This document shows positions 7,152 to 14,333 of a stretch of DNA of 64,000 nt, one piece after another. A program made the position numbers and the translations under genes. Every line of letters starts with the position of its first letter. Position 1 is the first letter of the stretch. The stretch is from Paraburkholderia sediminicola (GTDB taxonomy: Bacteria > Pseudomonadota > Gammaproteobacteria > Burkholderiales > Burkholderiaceae), in the NCBI RefSeq assembly GCF_902859805.1, contig NZ_CADIKC010000007.1, positions 248,001 through 312,000 on the forward strand, given 5' to 3'. The notes beneath the pieces were generated by a model. The model was not told the DNA's origin, did no database searches, and saw nothing but the letters and a program-made list of their open reading frames with translations.

Positions 7152-8903
7152 ATGGATTTCAGCTTCAACCTGAAGCGCACCGCCAATGCCTCTGCATGGC
7201 GGGTGTTGCCTAATCGTTGGGACTTCGTCGCCTTTCCGCTGATCATCTGCATCATTGCGATGGCGGCGATCGGCTTTCACGAGACGCTGGCGCCGATGTC
7301 GACGCTCAAGACCCAGGCGATCTCGCTCGACCCGACGAATCTGCCCGAGTACGCCATGCGCACCACACTGCGCATGCTGGCGGCGATGGTCGCCTCGCTG
7401 ATCTTCACGCTGGTGTATGGCACGCTGGCTGCCAAGAGCCGCCGCGCCGGCATGGTGCTGGTGCCGATTCTCGACATCCTGCAGTCGGTGCCGGTGCTTG
7501 GCTACATTTCGTTTACGGTCACGTTCTTCCTCGCGCTGTTCCCGGGCCGTGTGCTCGGCGCCGAGCTGGCGGCGATCTTCGCGATCTTTACGAGCCAGGC
7601 GTGGAACATGACGTTCAGCTTCTATCAGTCGCTGCGCACGGTGCCGCGCGATCTGGACGAAGTGTCGCGCGGCTTTCATCTGACTTCATGGCAGCGCTTC
7701 TGGAAACTCGAAGTACCGTTCTCGATGCCGGGCCTCATCTGGAACATGATGATGTCGATGTCGGGCGGCTGGTTCTTCGTGGTCGCGTCCGAAGCCATTA
7801 CGGTCGGCAACAATACGATCACGCTGCCGGGGATCGGCGCCTATCTCGCGCAGGCGATTTCCGACAAGAACTTGCACGCAATCGGCTGGGTGATTCTGGC
7901 CATGACGGTCGTGATTCTTGCGTACGACCAGTTCATGTTCCGTCCGCTCGTCGCGTGGGCCGATAAATTCCGTATGGAAACCACCAGCTCGGGCAATGCG
8001 CCGGAATCGTGGCTGCTCGACCTGATCCGCCGCACCCATCTGATTCACCGTCTGCTGGTGCCGCTCGGCTGGATGTTCGCCAAGGCTGCGCGCGTGAACT
8101 TCACGCTGCCGGCGTTTGGCGGCCCGCGGTTCCATATTCCGCAGCGCGAGAAGACTTCGCGCATCGGCGACATTGTCTGGGCGGCGGTGGTGCTGATCGC
8201 CACGGTCTTCGTGGTGTACCGCGTGATCACGTACGTGCGAACCGGCGTGTCGCTCGACGAAGTCTGGCACGTGCTCGTATTGGGGCTCATCACGCTGCTG
8301 CGAGTGGTGGTGCTGATCGCGATCGCTTCCGTGATCTGGGTGCCGATCGGTGTGCTGATCGGCCTGCGGCCGGCGCTGGCCGAGAAGATGCAGCCGATTG
8401 CGCAGTTCCTCGCTGCGTTCCCGGCGAACCTGCTGTTCCCGGTGTTCGTGATCGCCATCGTGCGCTTTCATCTGAACCCGGATATCTGGCTGTCGCCGCT
8501 GATTGTGCTCGGCACGCAGTGGTATATCCTGTTCAACGTGATTGCCGGTGCGAGTTCGTATCCGAACGACTACCGGGAAGCGGCCAAGAACTTCCACATT
8601 CGCGGCTGGCAATGGTGGCGTCAGGCGATGCTGCCGGGCATTTTCCCTTATTACGTGACTGGCGCGATCACCGCGTCGGGCGGCGCGTGGAACGCCAGTA
8701 TCGTTGCGGAATTCGTCCAGTGGGGCGATACCAAGGTTGCCGCGCATGGCTTGGGCGCTTACATCGCACAGACCACCGCAGCAGGCGACTATCCGAAGAT
8801 CATTGTGGGCATCGCCGTGATGTCCCTGTTCGTGACCCTGTTCAACCGCCTGCTGTGGCGTCCGATGTACGCCTATGCCGAAGCGAAGCTCCGGCTTGAT
8901 TGA
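7152..8903 (+). CDS. ABC transporter permease with two BPD_transp_1 domains
   Basis: A 583-residue inner-membrane protein made of two fused permease halves. The first BPD domain covers about 90-275 with a coupling-loop EAA-type motif at EVSRGFHLTSWQRFWKLE. The second covers about 390-575 with REAAKNFHIRGWQWW. Families of this type belong to the nitrate/sulfonate/bicarbonate group, but the fused form has no firmly known substrate. A GGGAG site lies 8-14 bases before the ATG. It is followed 18 bases later by its ATPase. No binding-protein gene is present on either side, so the substrate receptor is missing or elsewhere. Shadow frames on both strands were ignored. Confidence 0.9.
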   Translation: MDFSFNLKRTANASAWRVLPNRWDFVAFPLIICIIAMAAIGFHETLAPMSTLKTQAISLDPTNLPEYAMRTTLRMLAAMVASLIFTLVYGTLAAKSRRAGMVLVPILDILQSVPVLGYISFTVTFFLALFPGRVLGAELAAIFAIFTSQAWNMTFSFYQSLRTVPRDLDEVSRGFHLTSWQRFWKLEVPFSMPGLIWNMMMSMSGGWFFVVASEAITVGNNTITLPGIGAYLAQAISDKNLHAIGWVILAMTVVILAYDQFMFRPLVAWADKFRMETTSSGNAPESWLLDLIRRTHLIHRLLVPLGWMFAKAARVNFTLPAFGGPRFHIPQREKTSRIGDIVWAAVVLIATVFVVYRVITYVRTGVSLDEVWHVLVLGLITLLRVVVLIAIASVIWVPIGVLIGLRPALAEKMQPIAQFLAAFPANLLFPVFVIAIVRFHLNPDIWLSPLIVLGTQWYILFNVIAGASSYPNDYREAAKNFHIRGWQWWRQAMLPGIFPYYVTGAITASGGAWNASIVAEFVQWGDTKVAAHGLGAYIAQTTAAGDYPKIIVGIAVMSLFVTLFNRLLWRPMYAYAEAKLRLD

Positions 8904-8921
8904 GAATAAAGGCTAAACGCG

Positions 8922-10268
8922 ATGCAAAATCCTAAAGCTGCTATGACCGCCGCGCCGATCCAGACCCCGCCGATGCCGCCGCGCCTCGGTGAGGAGATTC
9001 TGCGCGTCAAGGACGTGTGCCGCGGGTTCAACAAGTCGCAGGGCGAGCTGCTCGTCCTCGACGACGCGAATCTGTCGTTGCGCGAAGGCGAGATCGTCGG
9101 TTTGCTGGGCCGCTCGGGCTCGGGCAAGTCGACGCTGTTGCGCATCATCGCCGGGCTGATCGAGCCGACCGGCGGCGAAGTCACGTACATGGGAAAGCCG
9201 CTCGACGGCCCGGCCAAGGGTGTGGCGATGGTGTTCCAGACCTTCGCGCTGTTCCCGTGGCTGACCGTGCTGCAAAACGTGGAAGCGGGTCTCGAGGCGC
9301 AGGGCGTCGCCGCGAGCGAGCGACGCACGCGCGCGCTGGCCGCGATCGACCTGATCGGTCTCGACGGTTTCGAAAACGCGTATCCGCGCGAGTTGTCGGG
9401 CGGCATGCGTCAGCGTGTTGGTTTTGCGCGCGCGCTGGTGGTCGACCCCACGCTGCTGCTGATGGACGAGCCGTTCTCCGCGCTCGACGTGCTGACCGCC
9501 GAAACGCTGCGTACCGACTTGCTCGACCTGTGGACGCAAGGCCGCATGCCGATCAAGGCGGTGCTAATCGTCACGCACAACATCGAGGAAGCGGTGTTCA
9601 TGTGCGACCGGATTCTGGTGCTGTCGTCCAATCCGGGCCGTGTGATCGCCGAGATCAAGGTGCCGTTCAAGCATCCGCGTAACCGTCTGGACCCGGCGTT
9701 CCGCCGGCTGGTCGACGACATTTACGCGAAGATGACGGCGCGCCAGACTGACGAAAAGACCAAGAAGGGCCTCGAGCTGCACAGCTGGCTGCCGCATGTG
9801 TCGACCAACCTGATGGCCGGTCTGATCGAAACGCTGGCCGCTGCGCCGTACCACGGCCGTGCGGACATGCCGGAAATCGCCCGCTCGCTGCACCTGGAGG
9901 TGGACGATCTGTTCCCGGTCGCCGAAGTGCTGCAGCACCTGGGTTTCGCCGACGTGCGCGAAGGGGATATTTTCCTGACGCCGCCGGCGCGCGTGTTCTC
10001 TGAATTCGGCACCCAGGAGCGCAAGATGATGTTCGCGGAACATCTGCTGCGCCACGTGCCGCTCGCTGCGCGGATCAAGAAGGTGTTGAACGAACGGCCG
10101 GGGCATCGCGCGCCGCGCGTGCGTTTCGAACAGGAGCTGGAGGATTTTCTGTCGGACAGCGCCGCGGAAGAGACGCTCGACGCAGTGATCAACTGGGGCC
10201 GTTATGGCGAGATCTTCTCGTACAACGACCAGACGGAAATTTTCAGTCTGGAAGACGTGGAGTCTTAA
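8922..10268 (+). CDS. ABC transporter ATPase with C-terminal AAA-associated domain
   Basis: A 448-residue ATPase forming an operon with the fused permease. Residues about 25-260 are the nucleotide-binding domain, with Walker A GRSGSGKST, signature LSGGMRQRVGFARAL, Walker B LLLMDEPFSAL and H-loop VTHNIEEA. Residues about 290-440 form the extra domain called AAA-associated C-terminal, proposed to regulate this nitrate/sulfonate-type subgroup. The NBD resembles TauB/SsuB. The first ATG has a weak ribosome site, and an alternative ATG lies seven codons downstream. The operon ends at the strong hairpin at 10305-10332. Confidence 0.92.
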   Translation: MQNPKAAMTAAPIQTPPMPPRLGEEILRVKDVCRGFNKSQGELLVLDDANLSLREGEIVGLLGRSGSGKSTLLRIIAGLIEPTGGEVTYMGKPLDGPAKGVAMVFQTFALFPWLTVLQNVEAGLEAQGVAASERRTRALAAIDLIGLDGFENAYPRELSGGMRQRVGFARALVVDPTLLLMDEPFSALDVLTAETLRTDLLDLWTQGRMPIKAVLIVTHNIEEAVFMCDRILVLSSNPGRVIAEIKVPFKHPRNRLDPAFRRLVDDIYAKMTARQTDEKTKKGLELHSWLPHVSTNLMAGLIETLAAAPYHGRADMPEIARSLHLEVDDLFPVAEVLQHLGFADVREGDIFLTPPARVFSEFGTQERKMMFAEHLLRHVPLAARIKKVLNERPGHRAPRVRFEQELEDFLSDSAAEETLDAVINWGRYGEIFSYNDQTEIFSLEDVES

Positions 10269-10304
10269 GCCCGGTTGAGTCGATTAAGACGCTTCAGGCA
10301 AAAA

Positions 10305-10332
10305 GCGGCAGGGGAGACCCTGCCGTTTTTTT
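10305..10332. terminator. Bidirectional intrinsic terminator after the ABC operon
   Basis: CGGCAGGG (10306-10313), loop GAGA, CCCTGCCG (10318-10325), then seven T. The other strand has an A/T-run as well, so it can also end the leftward lipoprotein operon, whose stop codon at 10331 overlaps the T-tract. Confidence 0.9.
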
Positions 10333-10951
10333 ATTGTAGAGCGCCCCAGCGCTCGACTGCCGGTTCCGCCGACGCCCACTTCCAGCCCTTGTCCTGCCGG
10401 CACGCGCTCGCCGTGTACCAGTCTTCGTGCGCGTCCGGGCCGTCGCCGTCCTGAACTGAGAACACGAAATCCTTGCACAGCGCGAGCGCCGAGCTGAACG
10501 CGCGCGTCACGCGCACCTGGCCGTGGCCGTTCTCGATCGGCAGCGTGTGCTTGACCGCCCAGGGCCGCGTCTCGCCGACCGGCATGGCGCCCGCCAGCGC
10601 GGCGATCAGGTTCTGCTGATCGGTGTGCATGGTGCGCATGTAGCGGCCGACGGCTTCGTCGGTCGCGGCCTGCACGGCGATACCGACGCCGATGCCGACT
10701 GCCGGGTTGGAGGTCACGAGGCCCGACGCGACGCCTGCCGCCGCGCCGCTCGCCGCGCCGACCGACGAGCAGCCGCTCGTCAGCAGGCTGGCGCCGACGC
10801 AGAGCGCACCGGCCAGCACGAGCCGCAGCCGGTTGCCGGAAAGCGTCGCTGCTGCCGTGCGTGGATTCAGTGCGGTACGCGCGCCATCGACGAAGCGCAG
10901 CCCTGGCAGCGAGTGGCTTTTCCTTGGACGTGGAAGCGTCAGCGCCTTCAT
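10331..10951 (-). CDS. Putative lipoprotein, paralogue of its upstream neighbour
   Basis: A 206-residue protein starting at the ATG that overlaps the upstream stop codon (ATGA), so the two are translated together. After a long N-region, a hydrophobic stretch ends LLTSGCSS, a plausible though imperfect lipobox (Cys at about residue 57). A glycine/alanine-zipper-like segment follows, then a globular domain ending WKWASAEPAVERWGALQ. This is nearly the same ending as the neighbour's. Two conserved Cys (LCKDFVFSV and SACRQ) may form a disulfide. I do not recognise a named family. An envelope location is inferred. Confidence 0.75.
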   Translation of the reverse strand: MKALTLPRPRKSHSLPGLRFVDGARTALNPRTAAATLSGNRLRLVLAGALCVGASLLTSGCSSVGAASGAAAGVASGLVTSNPAVGIGVGIAVQAATDEAVGRYMRTMHTDQQNLIAALAGAMPVGETRPWAVKHTLPIENGHGQVRVTRAFSSALALCKDFVFSVQDGDGPDAHEDWYTASACRQDKGWKWASAEPAVERWGALQ

Positions 10952-11544
10952 TGCAGAGCGCCCCAGCGTTCGGTAGCAGGTTCGGCCGACGCCCATTTCC
11001 AGTTGTCGCCGTCGCGGCAGATCGACGCGACGTAGAACGCGCTGCTTGCCGGCACATTCTTGGTGGCGGTCTGATCGACCGAGAAGACGATTTCCTTGCA
11101 GTCGAGCGCACCGGCGCTGATCGTGCGGCTGACGGTGACGCGGCCGTGTTCGTCGTCTTCGATCGGCATCGAGTGGGTCACGCTCCACGGAGCGATTGCG
11201 CCGACGTCGAGCGGCCCGGCGATTTTGGCGATGCCGTCCTGCGTATTTTTGTGGACCACGCGTTCCGAGTACTGCACGCCGGCTCGGGCCGCGGCCACCG
11301 CGCCGAGGCCGATGCCGGTGGCGACGGCCGCGTTGCTGGTGACTTTGGCGGCGAGCGCTGCGCCCGCGATACCGGCGCCGGCGGTGGCGCCTTCCGAGTA
11401 GATTGAACTACAACCGCTCAACGCCGACGTGATCGCCACGGCTAATACGACGAGCGCCGTTGTATTCGGACGTCCGCGTTTTGCTGCGCTGGACGCGTTG
11501 GCGGATTGTTTCGCCCATTCGACCCACACCATACTTTTTTGCAT
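10948..11544 (-). CDS. Putative lipoprotein, first of a paralogous pair
   Basis: A 198-residue protein with a hydrophobic segment (about 27-43) ending in the lipobox SALSGC. A glycine/alanine-rich zipper region follows, then a C-terminal domain ending WKWASAEPATERWGALQ. Conserved features shared with the downstream gene are PWxVxHxxPIE, a Cys in DCKEIVFSV, a second Cys in ASICRD and the identical tail, so the pair arose by tandem duplication. AGGAG and AGGG sites lie 5' of the ATG; a second ATG four codons in is possible. Function unknown; probably an outer-membrane or periplasmic lipoprotein. Confidence 0.78.
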   Translation of the reverse strand: MQKSMVWVEWAKQSANASSAAKRGRPNTTALVVLAVAITSALSGCSSIYSEGATAGAGIAGAALAAKVTSNAAVATGIGLGAVAAARAGVQYSERVVHKNTQDGIAKIAGPLDVGAIAPWSVTHSMPIEDDEHGRVTVSRTISAGALDCKEIVFSVDQTATKNVPASSAFYVASICRDGDNWKWASAEPATERWGALQ

Positions 11545-11566
11545 TTCCCTGTCTCTGCTCCTGCAA

Positions 11567-11635
11567 GTGCCTTTCGCTCAAGCACTGTTCACACATGTGT
11601 TTCGTGTGTGTCTACGGTGCGTGAGCGAAAGGCAC
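11567..11635. repeat. Long perfect inverted repeat upstream of the lipoprotein pair
   Basis: GTGCCTTTCGCTCA (11567-11580) is repeated exactly in inverse at 11622-11635. The 41-base loop holds a smaller palindrome, ACACATGTGT (11591-11600), and CACACA/TGTGTG arms. It lies 23-91 bases before the lipoprotein start, in the transcribed leader or promoter. There is no U-tract, so it is not a simple terminator. The rest of the 11545-11936 gap holds only a GGCCC/GGGCC hairpin near 11806-11822 and no gene. Confidence 0.6.
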
Positions 11636-11890
11636 GTCTTCCTTATCATTGCGCGGTGCGCTGCCGCATTTTGCAGGATGCCATTTGTAATTGGCAGTGG
11701 GAAAGTGCAAGCAATTGCAAAAGATGGTGCGAGTCAGATCAGTTTCTGGTGAGAAACAATCGATTTGATTGGTGGTGCGAAGGGATTAATTATGAGATTA
11801 AAGGCCCGCAAAAAGGGCCGTTTCAGCGGAGCGGGGAACGCGCGGAAGGCGTACAAGGACCGTGCAAAAAGTAGTCGGCAAGCACAGAAG

Positions 11891-11923
11891 AAAACACCGG
11901 CTCACGCGAACGAATTGCGTGAG
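11891..11923 (-). terminator. Probable terminator of the sigma-54 activator gene
   Basis: On the minus strand CTCACGC pairs with GCGTGAG (11917-11923 and 11901-11907) just after the stop at 11937. It is followed by CCGGTGTTTTC, a modest U-tract. Moderate support only. Confidence 0.5.
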
Positions 11924-11936
11924 CGCCTGGCACGGC

Positions 11937-12998
11937 TTATTGCTCGGTTTCTTCGTCCGAACTCTCTTCACCGCCGTATGTGCTTAGACGGTTGTACAGC
12001 GTTTTCAGACTCACGCCGAGCGCTTTGGCCGCGCGCCGTTTGTCGCCGCCGCAATACTTGAGCGTGCCGAGAATGATCTGCTTTTGCGCATCGGCGAGCG
12101 GCGTGCCGATCCACACGCTCATCGCATCGCCTTGCGTCACGGGCTTTTTCACGCGCGATGCGAGATGTGGGTGCGGCAACTCGACCGTCTTCTCCGCGAG
12201 AATGAACGCGCGATACACCGCGTTCTTCAATTCGCGCACGTTACCCGGCCACGACCAGGTCCGCAGTGTTTCGATCGACCGTTTGCTGAAGCTCTTGCTC
12301 GCGTTTTCCTGCTGATTGAGCAAGGCGAGGAAGTGTTGCGCGAGCAGTTCGCGATCGTTTTCACGCTCGCGCAACGGCGGCGCGCGCAACGGGAAAACCG
12401 CGAGCCGGTACATCAGGTCTTCACGCAGACCATTTTCCTTCACCGCTACGGCGGGGTCGCGATTCGTCGCGGCGATCACGCGCACGTCACCACTAATCAG
12501 TTCGTTGCCGCCGACCCGAAAAAACGTGCCGGTCTCGAGCGCGCGCAGGAGTTTGACCTGGCGTACCGGCGCCATTTCAGTGATTTCGTCGAGAAACAGC
12601 GTGCCGCCATTCGCGTGTTCGAAGTAGCCGACACGGGCCTGGACCGCGCCGGTGAAGCTGCCTTTTTCGTGGCCGAATAATTCGGCTTCGATGAGTTCGT
12701 CCGGAATCGCGCCGCAGTTCACGGCGACAAACGGTGCGTTCTTGCGGCTGCTTTGATCGTGAATCGTGCGGGCGATCAGCTCCTTGCCCGTGCCCGATTC
12801 GCCGATGATCAGCGCAGTCGCGTCGGTGCTGGCGACGCGTTCGATCTGTTCGTACAGGTCGAGCATCACCGGCGACGAACCATATAACAGTCCGTACGAT
12901 TTCAGTCCCGCGATGCCGTCCGCGACGCGCTGCTTCGCCTGTGCCGAAGCATTGCCGCCGGCGGAAACGGTGGGCGAGTCCAGCTCGATTGACGCCAT
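11937..12998 (-). CDS. Sigma-54 activator without a sensory domain
   Basis: A 353-residue bacterial enhancer-binding protein. After a short N-terminal segment (about 35 residues) comes the AAA+ domain: Walker A GESGTGKE, sigma-54 contact loop GSFTGA (a variant of GAFTGA), Walker B LFLDEI and an arginine-finger region. A Fis-type HTH follows at about 310-345 (RAAKALGVSLKTLYNRL). There is no receiver, GAF or PAS domain, so control must come from a partner protein or from expression level, as with PspF or HrpS. It is divergent from the ElaB-like operon, which carries a -24/-12 element, making that operon the most likely target. Its helix nearly matches that of the activator at 14334. Confidence 0.92.
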   Translation of the reverse strand: MASIELDSPTVSAGGNASAQAKQRVADGIAGLKSYGLLYGSSPVMLDLYEQIERVASTDATALIIGESGTGKELIARTIHDQSSRKNAPFVAVNCGAIPDELIEAELFGHEKGSFTGAVQARVGYFEHANGGTLFLDEITEMAPVRQVKLLRALETGTFFRVGGNELISGDVRVIAATNRDPAVAVKENGLREDLMYRLAVFPLRAPPLRERENDRELLAQHFLALLNQQENASKSFSKRSIETLRTWSWPGNVRELKNAVYRAFILAEKTVELPHPHLASRVKKPVTQGDAMSVWIGTPLADAQKQIILGTLKYCGGDKRRAAKALGVSLKTLYNRLSTYGGEESSDEETEQ

Positions 12999-13214
12999 AA
13001 ACGGGAAGTCCTGTGCAAATTGGGGTTCGGTGTTGCGGCGCGCAGGCCTTGGGCAAGACGGACCCGTGCGGCCACTATCTCACAGAAATTCGATTTAACC
13101 ACTTTGACGCCGCTTCCGGCAATCCATGTGACGGTCGGCGAAAAAGGCCGGCGCAGGCCCGGTCGAAAGTGCCTGGACCCATGCCGATGCTGAACCGGAG
13201 CGGCAAATTTACCG

Positions 13215-13228
13215 GGCACGGCGTTTGC
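13215..13228 (+). promoter_or_regulatory. Sigma-54 promoter candidate for the ElaB-like operon
   Basis: The sequence GGCACGGCGTTTGC has the invariant GG (13215-13216) and GC (13227-13228) separated by ten bases, with CACG and TTGC matching the sigma-54 consensus. It lies about 145 bases before the start at 13373 and is divergent from an activator gene. The rest of 12999-13372 holds no gene. An 11-base direct repeat (AAACAGGATGC twice, 13321-13342) sits downstream of the promoter. Confidence 0.6.
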
Positions 13229-13372
13229 GCCGTCAAGCCGATATGCGTGTGCTTTTGAGCGATTCTGGTCGAAGCGCGCCGGCGGCGAATGCGGCTCTCC
13301 GATTGTTCGCGACGTGCCGGAAACAGGATGCAAACAGGATGCAAACACCGAATTCAGACATAGGAGTGAATG

Positions 13373-13690
13373 ATGACTGATACCACGCAACAGCTTGCAC
13401 TCGGCAAGCAGAAGATTGTCGACGATCTGAGGGTGCTGCTGACGGACTCGGAAGAGATGCTGCGGCTTGCCGCCACCGTGCCGGGCGAAGGCGTCGATGC
13501 GCTGCGCGAGCGGCTGGGCGCGCATGTCGAAACGCTGCAATCGGCGCTCGGCGATGCGCAGGAGAGCGCCCAACGGCGCTACCGGGTCGCGACCGTCAAT
13601 GCGGAACGCTATGTGCGGCGCAACCCGTGGCGCTCGATCGGCATTGCCGCGAGCGCCGGCTTCCTGCTTGGCGTCCTCAGCACGCGCTAA
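13373..13690 (+). CDS. ElaB/YqjD-like (DUF883) membrane-anchored protein
   Basis: A 105-residue protein. A long amphipathic helical region (1-80) is followed by the family's C-terminal anchor: an RRNPWRSIGIAA motif, then a single TM segment and a final Arg. ElaB, YqjD and YgaM of E. coli are RpoS-dependent inner-membrane proteins that bind ribosomes in stationary phase. AGGAG precedes two consecutive ATG codons (13370 and 13373); the second gives better spacing. It probably forms an operon with the next gene, 48 bases on. A sigma-54-type promoter upstream would be an unusual mode of control for this family. Confidence 0.88.
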   Translation: MTDTTQQLALGKQKIVDDLRVLLTDSEEMLRLAATVPGEGVDALRERLGAHVETLQSALGDAQESAQRRYRVATVNAERYVRRNPWRSIGIAASAGFLLGVLSTR

Positions 13691-13738
13691 CGCGCGGTGC
13701 CTGACGCCGATCCGCTTGACGAAAACAAGGAGTTCACG

Positions 13739-14020
13739 ATGGGACGACCCAAAATTGGTATCTTCGGCGCGCTGATGGCCCTTGGCGGTTTTCTGGCTGT
13801 GCGCTACGTGCAGCGAAACCGCGCCGCGCAGGTTCCTGCGGCGCGTGAGCTGAGCCGTTGGGAAGGCGAGGGCGGTACGGTGGCGACGCCCTTGGCTGCG
13901 CCGTCCGGCAGCGTGACGGCGGCGAGTGTCGGCCCGTCCACGCCAGATACTGCGCATGGCGCAAATGGCTCGGCGCATCCAAATGGCAAAGACGGCGCAT
14001 GGCCGTTTCCGCGCAGTTGA
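13739..14020 (+). CDS. Small membrane-anchored protein of unknown function
   Basis: A 93-residue protein. The start at 13739 follows AAGGAG with good spacing. The N-terminus holds one TM helix (about 6-22: GIFGALMALGGFLAVRYV) followed by Arg residues. The rest is a low-complexity Ser/Gly/Ala/Pro tail with no recognised domain. It follows the ElaB-like gene by 48 bases and is probably co-transcribed. A short membrane protein accompanying a DUF883 protein suggests a common envelope or stress role, but that is inference. Confidence 0.7.
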   Translation: MGRPKIGIFGALMALGGFLAVRYVQRNRAAQVPAARELSRWEGEGGTVATPLAAPSGSVTAASVGPSTPDTAHGANGSAHPNGKDGAWPFPRS

Positions 14021-14037
14021 GGGTCAAAAACAGAGCC

Positions 14038-14074
14038 TTGCGGACGCCGTCGCATCGGCGCGCAGCGTCCGCAA
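14038..14074 (+). terminator. Hairpin after the ElaB-like operon
   Basis: TTGCGGACGC (14038-14047) pairs perfectly with GCGTCCGCAA (14065-14074). It follows the stop at 14020 by 17 bases. No U-tract follows, so termination strength is uncertain. Confidence 0.5.
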
Positions 14075-14091
14075 GCGGACCTTGGCGTACA

Positions 14092-14122
14092 TTACAAACT
14101 TGTCTCGATAAAGCCGTATAAT
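14092..14122 (+). promoter_or_regulatory. Probable sigma-70 promoter of the NtrC-type regulator
   Basis: A perfect -10 TATAAT (14117-14122) has TTACAA (14092-14097) 19 bases upstream as a weak -35. The region is AT-richer than its surroundings. It would give a leader of about 205 bases before the ATG at 14334. Confidence 0.45.
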
Positions 14123-14333
14123 AGGTTTATAGACAACAATGCCGCGCTTCCTCAGGTGTTTTTCCTATTGATTGTTGCGATATTGAGTCAAGTCAGAGGT
14201 CCGGCGCTGCTGCGAAACGTTAGCGTGTGCTCACATCCGGACGCACTCGCGGCGCGGCGGCAAGCTGCTGGCCAGCTTCCCATCATGCAGTTTTGCATGT
14301 CCCCCATTCACGCTTTCGGGCTTTCGAGACGCG

